Assembly (NCBI GenBank): GCA_034766995.1
Contig: CM068322.1
Location: 32,901,439-32,965,438, forward strand
Direction of reading: 5' to 3'
DNA length: 64,000 bases
Source of the DNA: Acanthacorydalis orientalis
Lineage: Eukaryota > Arthropoda > Insecta > Megaloptera > Corydalidae
In this document: one piece after another, positions 23,901-37,999 of the stretch
Numbering within the stretch: position 1 is the stretch's first letter
Layout of the letters: the number at the start of each line of letters is the position of its first letter
The notes under the pieces: generated by a model
The model's input: only the letters and a program-made list of their open reading frames with translations
The model's database searches: none
Told to the model about the DNA's origin: nothing
Made by a program: the position numbers and the translations under genes

Positions 23901-26900
23901 CACACCACGCGATAGATAATTTCAAGACGCATCTAACGATATGCGACATTACCCAATTCGCACTCAATTTCGACTACTTATGGACGAAAAACTGGTTGAA
24001 AAATGGGTTTTTTGGGCAAAATAAGGCCATTTTGGCAAATAATCGGATCGAATCGCACACCACGCGATAGATAATTTCAAGACGCATCTAACGATATGCG
24101 ACATTACCCAATTCGCACTCAATTTCGACTACTTATGGACGAAAAACTGGTTGAAAAATGGGTTTTTTGGGCAAAATAAGGCCATTTTGGCAAATAATCC
24201 GATCGAATCTCACACCACGTGATAGATAATTTCAATACGCATCTAACGATGTACGACATTACCCTTTTCGCACTCAATTTCGACTACTTATAGCCGAAAA
24301 ACTGGTTGGAAAATGGGTTTTTTGGGCAAAATAAGGCCATTTTGGCAAATAATCGGATCGAATCGCACACCACGCGATAGATAATTTCAAGACGCATCTA
24401 ACGATATGCGACATTACCCATTTCGCACTCAATTTCGACTACTTATAGCCGAAAAACTGGTTGAAAAATGGGTTTTTTGGGCAAAATAAGGCCATTTTGG
24501 CAAATAATCCGATCGAATCGCACACCACGCGATAGATAATTTCAAGACGCATCTAACGATATGCGACATTACCCAATTCGCACTAAATTTCGACTACTTA
24601 TGGACGAAAAACTGGTTGAAAAATGGGTTTTTTGGGCAAAATAAGGCCATTTTGGCAAATAATCGGATCGAATCGCACACCACGCGATAGATAATTTCAA
24701 GACGCATCTAACGATATGCGACATTACCCAATTCGCACTCAATTTCGACTACTTATGGACGAAAAACTGGTTGAAAAATGGGTTTTTTGGGCAAAATAAG
24801 GCCATTTTGGCAAATAATCGGATCGAATCGCACACCACGCGATAGATAATTTCAAGACGCATCTAACGATATGCGACATTACCCAATTCGCACTCAATTT
24901 CGACTACTTATGGACGAAAAACTGGTTGAAAAATGGGTTTTTTGGGCAAAATAAGGCCATTTTGGCAAATAATCCGATCGAATCTCACACCACGTGATAG
25001 ATAATTTCAATACGCATCTAACGATGTACGACATTACCCTTTTCGCACTCAATTTCGACTACTTATAGCCGAAAAACTGGTTGAAAAATGGGTTTTTTGG
25101 GCAAAATAAGGCCATTTTGGCAAATAATCCGATCGAATCGCACACCACGCGATAGATAATTTCAAGACGCATCTAACGATATGCGACATTACCCAATTCG
25201 CACTAAATTTCGACTACTTATGGACGAAAAACTGGTTGAAAAATGGGTTTTTTGGGCAAAATAAGGCCATTTTGGCAAATAATCGGATCGAATCGCACAC
25301 CACGCGATAGATAATTTCAAGACGCATCTAACGATATGCGACATTACCCAATTCGCACTCAATTTCGACTACTTATGGCCGAAAAACTGGTTGAAAATGG
25401 GTTTTTTGGGCAAAATAAGGCCATTTTGGCAAATAATCGGTTCGAGTCGCACACCACGTGATAGATAATTTCAAGACGCATCTAACGATATGCGACATTA
25501 CCCTTTTCGCACTCAATTTCGACTACTTATGGACGAAAAACTGGTTAAAAAATGGGTTTTTTGGGCAAAATAAGGCCATTTTGGCAAATAATCGGATCGA
25601 ATCGCACACCACGCGATAGATAATTTCAAGACGCATCTAACGATATGCGACATTACCCAATTCGCACTCAATTTCGACTACTTATGGACGAAAAACTGGT
25701 TGAAAAATGGGTTTTTTGGGCAAAATAAGGCCATTTTGGCAAATAATCGGATCGAATCGCACACCACGCGATAGATAATTTCAAGACGCATCTAACGATA
25801 TACGACATTACCCATTTCGCACATAATTTCGACTACTTATAGCCGAAAAACTGGTTGAAAAATGGGTTTTTTGGGCAAAATAAGGCCATTTTGGCAAATA
25901 ATCCGATCGAATCTCACACCACGTGATAGATAATTTCAATACGCATCTAACGATGTACGACATTACCCTTTTCGCACTCAATTTCGACTACTTATAGCCG
26001 AAAAACTGGTTGAAAAATGGGTTTTTTGGGCAAAATAAGGCCATTTTGGCAAATAATCGGATCGAATCGCACACCACGCGATAGATAATTTCAAGACGCA
26101 TCTAACGATATGCGACATTACCCAATTCGCACTCAATTTCGACTACTTATAGCCGAAAAACTGGTTGAAAAATGGGTTTTTTGGGCAAAATAAGGCCATT
26201 TTGGCAAATAATCCGATCGAATCTCACACCACGTGATAGATAATTTCAATACGCATCTAACGATGTACGACATTACCCTTTTCGCACTCAATTTCGACTA
26301 CTTATAGCCGAAAAACTGGTTGAAAAATGGGTTTTTTGGGCAAAATAAGGCCATTTTGGCAAATAATCGGATCGAATCGCACACCACGCGATAGATAATT
26401 TCAAGACGCATCTAACGATATGCGACATTACCCAATTCGCACTCAATTTCGACTACTTATGGCCGAAAAACTGGTTGAAAATGGGTTTTTTGGGCAAAAT
26501 AAGGCCATTTTGGCAAATAATCGGTTCGAGTCGCACACCACGTGATAGATAATTTCAATACGCATCTAACGATGTACGACATTACCCTTTTCGCACTCAA
26601 TTTCGACTACTTATAGCCGAAAAACTGGTTGAAAAATGGGTTTTTTGGGCAAAATAAGGCCATTTTGGCAAATAATCGGATCGAATCGCACACCACGCGA
26701 TAGATAATTTCAAGACGCATCTAACGATATGCGACATTACCCAATTCGCACTCAATTTCGACTACTTATGGCCGAAAAACTGGTTGAAAATGGGTTTTTT
26801 GGGCAAAATAAGGCCATTTTGGCAAATAATCGGTTCGAGTCGCACACCACGTGATAGATAATTTCAAGACGCATCTAACGATATGCGACATTACCCTTTT

Positions 26901-28040
26901 CGCACTCAATTTCGACTACTTATGGACGAAAAACTGGTTAAAAAATGGGTTTTTTGGGCAAAATAAGGCCATTTTGGCAAATAATCGGATCGAATCGCAC
27001 ACCACGCGATAGATAATTTCAAGACGCATCTAACGATATGCGACATTACCCAATTCGCACTCAATTTCGACTACTTATGGACGAAAAACTGGTTGAAAAA
27101 TGGGTTTTTTGGGCAAAATAAGGCCATTTTGGCAAATAATCGGATCGAATCGCACACCACGCGATAGATAATTTCAAGACGCATCTAACGATATACGACA
27201 TTACCCATTTCGCACATAATTTCGACTACTTATAGCCGAAAAACTGGTTGAAAAATGGGTTTTTTGGGCAAAATAAGGCCATTTTGGCAAATAATCCGAT
27301 CGAATCTCACACCACGTGATAGATAATTTCAATACGCATCTAACGATGTACGACATTACCCTTTTCGCACTCAATTTCGACTACTTATAGCCGAAAAACT
27401 GGTTGAAAAATGGGTTTTTTGGGCAAAATAAGGCCATTTTGGCAAATAATCGGATCGAATCGCACACCACGCGATAGATAATTTCAAGACGCATCTAACG
27501 ATATGCGACATTACCCAATTCGCACTCAATTTCGACTACTTATAGCCGAAAAACTGGTTGAAAAATGGGTTTTTTGGGCAAAATAAGGCCATTTTGGCAA
27601 ATAATCCGATCGAATCTCACACCACGTGATAGATAATTTCAATACGCATCTAACGATGTACGACATTACCCTTTTCGCACTCAATTTCGACTACTTATAG
27701 CCGAAAAACTGGTTGAAAAATGGGTTTTTTGGGCAAAATAAGGCCATTTTGGCAAATAATCGGATCGAATCGCACACCACGCGATAGATAATTTCAAGAC
27801 GCATCTAACGATATGCGACATTACCCAATTCGCACTCAATTTCGACTACTTATGGCCGAAAAACTGGTTGAAAATGGGTTTTTTGGGCAAAATAAGGCCA
27901 TTTTGGCAAATAATCGGTTCGAGTCGCACACCACGTGATAGATAATTTCAATACGCATCTAACGATGTACGACATTACCCTTTTCGCACTCAATTTCGAC
28001 TACTTATAGCCGAAAAACTGGTTGAAAAATGGGTTTTTTG
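20940..28040 (+). repeat. Zone II mosaic of 2-, 5-, 9- and 18-monomer repeats
   Basis: The GATGTACG variant alternates with ordinary monomers in dimers (about 310 bp, for example near 21133/21441, 23147/23457, 25939/26249 and 27329/27639). Larger units are marked by GGTTAAAAAATGGG near 22755, 25543 and 26938 (spacings of about 2788 and 1395 bp, 18 and 9 monomers). Private changes include AACAATGTACG near 21455, a five-A tract GACGAAAAAACTGG near 23827 and TTGGAAAATGGG near 23530 and 24305. Confidence 0.8.
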
Positions 28041-31000
28041 GGCAAAATAAGGCCATTTTGGCAAATAATCCGATCGAATCGCACACCACGCGATAGATAA
28101 TTTCAAGACGCATCTAACGATATGCGACATTACCCAATTCGCACTAAATTTCGACTACTTATGGACGAAAAACTGGTTGAAAAATGGGTTTTTTGGGCAA
28201 AATAAGGCCATTTTGGCAAATAATCGGATCGAATCGCACACCACGCGATAGATAATTTCAAGACGCATCTAACGATATGCGACATTACCCAATTCGCACT
28301 CAATTTCGACTACTTATGGACGAAAAACTGGTTGAAAAATGGGTTTTTTGGGCAAAATAAGGCCATTTTGGCAAATAATCGGATCGAATCGCACACCACG
28401 CGATAGATAATTTCAAGACGCATCTAACGATATGCGACATTACCCAATTCGCACTCAATTTCGACTACTTATGGACGAAAAACTGGTTGAAAAATGGGTT
28501 TTTTGGGCAAAATAAGGCCATTTTGGCAAATAATCGGATCGAATCGCACACCACGCGATAGATAATTTCAAGACGCATCTAACGATATGCGACATTACCC
28601 AATTCGCACTCAATTTCGACTACTTATGGCCGAAAAACTGGTTGAAAATGGGTTTTTTGGGCAAAATAAGGCCATTTTGGCAAATAATCGGTTCGAGTCG
28701 CACACCACGTGATAGATAATTTCAAGACGCATCTAACGATATGCGACATTACCCTTTTCGCACTCAATTTCGACTACTTATGGACGAAAAACTGGTTGAA
28801 AAATGGGTTTTTTGGGCAAAATAAGGCCATTTTGGCAAATAATCGGATCGAATCGCACACCACGCGATAGATAATTTCAAGACGCATCTAACGATATGCG
28901 ACATTACCCAATTCGCACTCAATTTCGACTACTTATAGCCGAAAAACTGGTTGAAAAATGGGTTTTTTGGGCAAAATAAGGCCATTTTGGCAAATAATCC
29001 GATCGAATCTCACACCACGTGATAGATAATTTCAATACGCATCTAACGATGTACGACATTACCCATTTCGCACTCAATTTCGACTACTTATAGCCGAAAA
29101 ACTGGTTGAAAAATGGGTTTTTTGGGCAAAATAAGGCCATTTTGGCAAATAATCCGATCGAATCGCACACCACGCGATAGATAATTTCAAGACGCATCTA
29201 ACGATATGCGACATTACCCAATTCGCACTCAATTTCGACTACTTATGGCCGAAAAACTGGTTGAAAATGGGTTTTTTGGGCAAAATAAGGCCATTTTGGC
29301 AAATAATTGGTTCGAGTCGCACACCACGTGATAGATAATTTCAAGACGCATCTAACGATATGCGACATTACCCAATTCGCACTCAATTTCGACTACTTAT
29401 GGACGAAAAACTGGTTGAAAAATGGGTTTTTTGGGCAAAATAAGGCCATTTTGGCAAATAATCGGATCGAATCGCACACCACGCGATAGATAATTTCAAG
29501 ACGCATCTAACGATATGCGACATTACCCAATTCGCACTCAATTTCGACTACTTATGGACGAAAAACTGGTTGAAAAATGGGTTTTTTGGGCAAAATAAGG
29601 CCATTTTGGCAAATAATCGGATCGAATCGCACACCACGCGATAGATAATTTCAAGACGCATCTAACGATATGCGACATTACCCAATTCGCACTCAATTTC
29701 GACTACTTATGGACGAAAAACTGGTTGAAAAATGGGTTTTTTGGGCAAAATAAGGCCATTTTGGCAAATAATCGGATCGAATCGCACACCACGCGATAGA
29801 TAATTTCAAGACGCATCTAACGATATGCGACATTACCCAATTCGCACTCAATTTCGACTACTTATGGCCGAAAAACTGGTTGAAAATGGGTTTTTTTGGG
29901 CAAAATAAGGCCATTTTGGCAAATAATCGGTTCGAGTCGCACACCACGTGATAGATAATTTCAAGACGCATCTAACGATATGCGACATTACCCTTTTCGC
30001 ACTCAATTTCGACTACTTATGGACGAAAAACTGGTTGAAAAATGGGTTTTTTGGGCAAAATAAGGCCATTTTGGCAAATAATCGGATCGAATCGCACACC
30101 ACGCGATAGATAATTTCAAGACGCATCTAACGATATGCGACATTACCCAATTCGCACTAAATTTCGACTACTTATGGACGAAAAACTGGTTGAAAAATGG
30201 GTTTTTTGGGCAAAATAAGGCCATTTTGGCAAATAATCGGATCGAATCGCACACCACGCGATAGATAATTTCAAGACGCATCTAACGATATGCGACATTA
30301 CCCAATTCGCACTCAATTTCGACTACTTATGGACGAAAAACTGGTTGAAAAATGGGTTTTTTGGGCAAAATAAGGCCATTTTGGCAAATAATCGGATCGA
30401 ATCGCACACCACGCGATAGATAATTTCAAGACGCATCTAACGATATGCGACATTACCCAATTCGCACTCAATTTCGACTACTTATGGACGAAAAACTGGT
30501 TGAAAAATGGGTTTTTTGGGCAAAATAAGGCCATTTTGGCAAATAATCGGATCGAATCGCACACCACGCGATAGATAATTTCAAGACGCATCTAACGATA
30601 TACGACATTACCCATTTCGCACATAATTTCGACTACTTATAGCCGAAAAACTGGTTGAAAAATGGGTTTTTTGGGCAAAATAAGGCCATTTTGGCAAATA
30701 ATCGGATCGAATCGCACACCACGCGATAGATAATTTCAAGACGCATCTAACGATATACGACATTACCCATTTCGCACTCAATTTCGACTACTTATAGCCG
30801 AAAAACTGGTTGAAAAATGGGTTTTTTGGGCAAAATAAGGCCATTTTGGCAAATAATCGGATCGAATCGCACACCACGCGATAGATAATTTCAAGACGCA
30901 TCTAACGATATGCGACATTACCCATTTCGCACTCAATTTCGACTACTTATAGCCGAAAAACTGGTTGAAAAATGGGTTTTTTGGGCAAAATAAGGCCATT

Positions 31001-32870
31001 TTGGCAAATAATCCGATCGAATCTCACACCACGTGATAGATAATTTCAATACGCATCTAACGATGTACGACATTACCCTTTTCGCACTCAATTTCGACTA
31101 CTTATAGCCGAAAAACTGGTTGAAAAATGGGTTTTTTTGGGCAAAATAAGGCCATTTTGGCAAATAATCGGATCGAATCGCACACCACGCGATAGATAAT
31201 TTCAAGACGCATCTAACGATATGCGACATTACCCATTTCGCACTCAATTTCGACTACTTATAGCCGAAAAACTGGTTGAAAAATGGGTTTTTTGGGCAAA
31301 ATAAGGCCATTTTGGCAAATAATCCGATCGAATCTCACACCACGTGATAGATAATTTCAATACGCATCTAACGATGTACGACATTACCCTTTTCGCACTC
31401 AATTTCGACTACTTATAGCCGAAAAACTGGTTGAAAAATGGGTTTTTTGGGCAAAATAAGGCCATTTTGGCAAATAATCGGATCGAATCGCACACCACGC
31501 GATAGATAATTTCAAGACGCATCTAACGATATGCGACATTACCCAATTCGCACTCAATTTCGACTACTTATGGACGAAAAACTGGTTGAAAAATGGGTTT
31601 TTTGGGCAAAATAAGGCCATTTTGGCAAATAATCGGATCGAATCGCACACCACGCGATAGATAATTTCAAGACGCATCTAACGATATGCGACATTACCCA
31701 ATTCGCACTCAATTTCGACTACTTATGGACGAAAAACTGGTTGAAAAATGGGTTTTTTGGGCAAAATAAGGCCATTTTGGCAAATAATCGGATCGAATCG
31801 CACACCACGCGATAGATAATTTCAAGACGCATCTAACGATATACGACATTACCCATTTCGCACATAATTTCGACTACTTATAGCCGAAAAACTGGTTGAA
31901 AAATGGGTTTTTTGGGCAAAATAAGGCCATTTTGGCAAATAATCGGATCGAATCGCACACCACGCGATAGATAATTTCAAGACGCATCTAACGATATACG
32001 ACATTACCCATTTCGCACTCAATTTCGACTACTTATAGCCGAAAAACTGGTTGAAAAATGGGTTTTTTGGGCAAAATAAGGCCATTTTGGCAAATAATCG
32101 GATCGAATCGCACACCACGCGATAGATAATTTCAAGACGCATCTAACGATATGCGACATTACCCATTTCGCACTCAATTTCGACTACTTATAGCCGAAAA
32201 ACTGGTTGAAAAATGGGTTTTTTGGGCAAAATAAGGCCATTTTGGCAAATAATCCGATCGAATCTCACACCACGTGATAGATAATTTCAATACGCATCTA
32301 ACGATGTACGACATTACCCTTTTCGCACTCAATTTCGACTACTTATAGCCGAAAAACTGGTTGAAAAATGGGTTTTTTGGGCAAAATAAGGCCATTTTGG
32401 CAAATAATCGGATCGAATCGCACACCACGCGATAGATAATTTCAAGACGCATCTAACGATATGCGACATTACCCATTTCGCACTCAATTTCGACTACTTA
32501 TAGCCGAAAAACTGGTTGAAAAATGGGTTTTTTGGGCAAAATAAGGCCATTTTGGCAAATAATCCGATCGAATCTCACACCACGTGATAGATAATTTCAA
32601 TACGCATCTAACGATGTACGACATTACCCTTTTCGCACTCAATTTCGACTACTTATAGCCGAAAAACTGGTTGAAAAATGGGTTTTTTGGGCAAAATAAG
32701 GCCATTTTGGCAAATAATCGGATCGAATCGCACACCACGCGATAGATAATTTCAAGACGCATCTAACGATATGCGACATTACCCAATTCGCACTCAATTT
32801 CGACTACTTATAGCCGAAAAACTGGTTGAAAAATGGGTTTTTTGGGCAAAATAAGGCCATTTTGGCAAAT

Positions 32871-33856
32871 AATCGGATCGAATCGCACACCACGCGATAG
32901 ATAATTTCAAGACGCATCTAACGATATACGACATTACCCACTTTGCACTTAATTTCGACTACTTATGGCCGAGAAACTGGTTAAAAAATGGGTTTTTTGG
33001 GCAAAATAAGGCCATTTTGGCAAATAATCGGATTGAATCGCACACCACGTGATAGATAATTTCAAGACGCATCTAACGATATACGACATTACCCTTTTCG
33101 CACTCAATTTCGACTGCTTATGGCCGAGAAACTGGTTGAAAAATGGGTTTTTTGGGCAAAATAAGGCCATTTTGGCAAATAATCCGATCGAATCGCACAC
33201 CACGCGATAGATAATTTCAAGACGCATCTAACGATATGCGACATTACCCATTTCGCACTCAATTTCGACTACTTATAGCCGAAAAACTGGTTGAAAAATG
33301 GGTTTTTTGGGCAAAATAAGGCCATTTTGGCAAATAATCCGATCGAATCTCACACCACGTGATAGATAATTTCAATACGCATCTAACGATGTACGACATT
33401 ACCCTTTTCGCACTCAATTTCGACTACTTATAGCCGAAAAACTGGTTGAAAAATGGGTTTTTTGGGCAAAATAAGGCCATTTTGGCAAATAATCGGATCG
33501 AATCGCACACCACGCGATAGATAATTTCAAGACGCATCTAACGATATACGACATTACCCACTTTGCACTTAATTTCGACTACTTATGGCCGAGAAACTGG
33601 TTAAAAAATGGGTTTTTTGGGCAAAATAAGGCCATTTTGGCAAATAATCGGATTGAATCGCACACCACGTGATAGATAATTTCAAGACGCATCTAACGAT
33701 ATACGACATTACCCTTTTCGCACTCAATTTCGACTGCTTATGGCCGAGAAACTGGTTGAAAAATGGGTTTTTTGGGCAAAATAAGGCCATTTTGGCAAAT
33801 AATCCGATCGAATCGCACACCACGCGATAGATAATTTCAAGACGCATCTAACGATA
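32871..33856 (+). repeat. 620-bp duplication of 4 monomers
   Basis: Two apparently identical segments, 32871-33236 and 33491-33856, 620 bp apart. Each holds a monomer with CCCACTTTGCACTTAATTTC, GGCCGAGAAACTGG and TTAAAAAATGGG, then one with CGGATTGAATCGC, CACGTG, GACTGCTTATGG and GGCCGAG. This GGCCGAG pair first appears here and is then spread through 37.3-50.5 kb and again at 60.2 kb. Confidence 0.88.
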
Positions 33857-33954
33857 TGCGACATTACCCAATTCGCACTCAATTTCGACTACTTATGGAC
33901 GAAAAACTGGTTGAAAAATGGGTTTTTTGGGCAAAATAAGGCCATTTTGGCAAA

Positions 33955-35665
33955 TAATCGGTTCGAGTCGCACACCACGTGATAGATAATTTCAAGACGC
34001 ATCTAACGATATGCGACATTACCCTTTTCGCACTCAATTTCGACTACTTATGGACGAAAAACTGGTTGAAAAATGGGTTTTTTGGGCAAAATAAGGCCAT
34101 TTTGGCAAATAATCGGATCGAATCGCACACCACGCGATAGATAATTTCAAGACGCATCTAACGATATGCGACATTACCCAATTCGCACTCAATTTCGACT
34201 ACTTATAGCCGAAAAACTGGTTGAAAAATGGGTTTTTTGGGCAAAATAAGGCCATTTTGGCAAATAATCCGATCGAATCTCACACCACGTGATAGATAAT
34301 TTCAATACGCATCTAACGATGTACGACATTACCCTTTTCGCACTCAATTTCGACTACTTATAGCCGAAAAACTGGTTGAAAAATGGGTTTTTTGGGCAAA
34401 ATAAGGCCATTTTGGCAAATAATCCGATCGAATCGCACACCACGCGATAGATAATTTCAAGACGCATCTAACGATATGCGACATTACTCAATTCGCACTA
34501 AATTTCGACTACTTATGGACGAAAAACTGGTTGAAAAATGGGTTTTTTGGGCAAAATAAGGCCATTTTGGCAAATAATCGGATCGAATCGCACACCACGC
34601 GATAGATAATTTCAAGACGCATCTAACGATATACGACATTACCCATTTCGCACATAATTTCGACAACTTATAGCCGAAAAACTGGTTGAAAAATGGGTTT
34701 TTTGGGCAAAATAAGGCCATTTTGGCAAATAATCGGATCGAATCGCACACCACGCGATAGATAATTTCAAGACGCATCTAACGATATGCGACATTACCCA
34801 ATTCGCACTCAATTTCGACTACTTATGGCCGAAAAACTGGTTGAAAAATGGGTTTTTTGGGCAAAATAAGGCCATTTTGGCAAATAATCGGTTCGAGTCG
34901 CACACCACGTGATAGATAATTTCAAGACGCATCTAACGATATGCGACATTACCCTTTTCGCACTCAATTTCGACTACTTATGGACGAAAAACTGGTTGAA
35001 AAATGGGTTTTTTGGGCAAAATAAGGCCATTTTGGCAAATAATCGGATCGAATCGCACACCACGCGATAGATAATTTCAAGACGCATCTAACGATATGCG
35101 ACATTACCCAATTCGCACTCAATTTCGACTACTTATAGCCGAAAAACTGGTTGAAAAATGGGTTTTTTGGGCAAAATAAGGCCATTTTGGCAAATAATCC
35201 GATCGAATCTCACACCACGTGATAGATAATTTCAATACGCATCTAACGATGTACGACATTACCCTTTTCGCACTCAATTTCGACTACTTATAGCCGAAAA
35301 ACTGGTTGAAAAATGGGTTTTTTGGGCAAAATAAGGCCATTTTGGCAAATAATCCGATCGAATCGCACACCACGCGATAGATAATTTCAAGACGCATCTA
35401 ACGATATGCGACATTACTCAATTCGCACTAAATTTCGACTACTTATGGACGAAAAACTGGTTGAAAAATGGGTTTTTTGGGCAAAATAAGGCCATTTTGG
35501 CAAATAATCGGATCGAATCGCACACCACGCGATAGATAATTTCAAGACGCATCTAACGATATACGACATTACCCATTTCGCACATAATTTCGACTACTTA
35601 TAGCCGAAAAACTGGTTGAAAAATGGGTTTTTTGGGCAAAATAAGGCCATTTTGGCAAATAATCG
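33955..35665 (+). repeat. 930-bp tandem duplication of 6 monomers
   Basis: Two adjacent copies 930 bp apart share a rare substitution, CATTACTCAATTCG (at 34481 and 35411), where almost every other monomer has CATTACCC. Marker order also matches: CGGTTCGAG with CACGTG, CCCTTTTCG, CCAATTCG, GATGTACG, CATTACTCA, CACATAATTT. The copies differ at few places (CGACAACTTA in the first, CGACTACTTA in the second), so this is a recent event. Confidence 0.9.
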
Positions 35666-37999
35666 GATCGAATCTCACACCACGTGATAGATAATTTCAA
35701 TACGCATCTAACGATATGCGACATTACCCATTTCGCACTCAATTTCGACTACTTATAGCCGAAAAACTGGTTGAAAAATGGGTTTTTTGGGCAAAATAAG
35801 GCCATTTTGGCAAATAATCCGATCGAATCGCACACCACGCGATAGATAATTTCAAGACGCATCTAACGATATGCGACATTACCCAATTCGCACTCAATTT
35901 CGACTACTTATGGCCGAAAAACTGGTTGAAAATGGGTTTTTTGGGCAAAATAAGGCCATTTTGGCAAATAATCGGTTCGAGTCGCACACCACGTGATAGA
36001 TAATTTCAAGACGCATCTAACGATATGCGACATTACCCTTTTCGCACTCAATTTCGACTACTTATGGACGAAAAACTGGTTGAAAAATGGGTTTTTTGGG
36101 CAAAATAAGGCCATTTTGGCAAATAATCGGATCGAATCGCACACCACGCGATAGATAATTTCAAGACGCATCTAACGATATGCGACATTACCTAATTCGC
36201 ACTCAATTTCGACTACTTATGGACGAAAAACTGGTTAAAAAATGGGTTTTTTGGGCAAAATAAGGCCATTTTGGCAAATAATCGGATCGAATCGCACACC
36301 ACGCGATAGATAATTTCAAGACGCATCTAACGATATACGACATTACCCATTTCGCACATAATTTCGACTACTTATAGCCGAAAAACTGGTTGAAAAATGG
36401 GTTTTTTGGGCAAAATAAGGCTATTTTGGCAAATAATCGGATCGAATCGCACACCACGCGATAGATAATTTCAAGACGCATCTAACGATATGCGACATTA
36501 CCCAATTCGCACTCAATTTCGACTACTTATGGACGAAAAACTGGTTGAAAAATGGGTTTTTTGGGCAAAATAAGGCCATTTTGGCAAATAATCGGATCGA
36601 ATCGCACACCACGCGATAGATAATTTCAAGACGCATCTAACGATATACGACATTACCCATTTCGCACATAATTTCGACTACTTATAGCCGAAAAACTGGT
36701 TGAAAAATGGGTTTTTTGGGCAAAATAAGGCCATTTTGGCAAATAATCGGATCGAATCGCACACCACGCGATAGATAATTTCAAGACGCATCTAACGATA
36801 TGCGACATTACCCATTTTGCACTCAATTTCGACTACTTATAGCCGATAAACTGGTTGAAAAATGGGTTTTTTGGGCAAAATAAGGCCATTTTGGCAAATA
36901 ATCGGATCGAATCTCACACCACGCGATAGATAATTTCAAGACGCATCTAACGATATACGACATTACCCACTTTGCACTTAATTTCGACAGCTTATGGCCG
37001 AAAAACTGGTTGAAAAATGGGTTTTTTGGGCAAAATAAGGCCATTTTGGCAAATAATCGGATCGAATCGCACACCACGCGATAGATAATTTCAAGACGCA
37101 TCTAACGATATGCGACATTACCCATTTCGCACTCAATTTCGACTACTTATAGCCGAAAAACTGGTTGAAAAATGGGTTTTTTGGGCAAAATAAGGCCATT
37201 TTGGCAAATAATCCGATCGAATCTCACACCACGCGATAGATAATTTCAAGACGCATCTAACGATATACGACATTACCCACTTTGCACTTAATTTCGACTA
37301 CTTATGGCCGAGAAACTGGTTAAAAAATGGGTTTTTTGGGCAAAATAAGGCCATTTTGGCAAATAATCGGATTGAATCGCACACCACGTGATAGATAATT
37401 TCAAGACGCATCTAACGATATACGACATTACCCTTTTCGCACTCAATTTCGACTGCTTATGGCCGAGAAACTGGTTGAAAAATGGGTTTTTTGGGCAAAA
37501 TAAGGCCATTTTGGCAAATAATCGGTTCGAGTCGCACACCACGCGATAGATAATTTCAAGACGCATCTAACGATATACGACATTACCCATTTCGCACTTA
37601 ATTTCGACTACTTATGGCCGAGAAACTGGTTAAAAAATGGGTTTTTTGGGCAAAATAAGGCCATTTTGGCAAATAATCGGATTGAATCGCACACCACGTG
37701 ATAGATAATTTCAAGACGCATCTAACGATATGCGACATTACCCAATTCGCACTAAATTTCGACTACTTATGGACGAAAAACTGGTTGAAAAATGGGTTTT
37801 TTGGGCAAAATAAGGCCATTTTGGCAAATAATCGGATCGAATCGCACACCACGCGATAGATAATTTCAAGACGCATCTAACGATATGCGACATTACCCAT
37901 TTCGCACTCAATTTCGACTACTTATAGCCGAAAAACTGGTTGAAAAATGGGTTTTTTGGGCAAAATAAGGCCATTTTGGCAAATAATCCGATCGAATCT

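Noticed and set aside
29307..29489. Plus-strand 60-codon ORF
   Set aside because: Created by a single substitution (AATTGG for AATCGG) that makes an ATTGG/TGG context in one monomer; it is satellite sequence.
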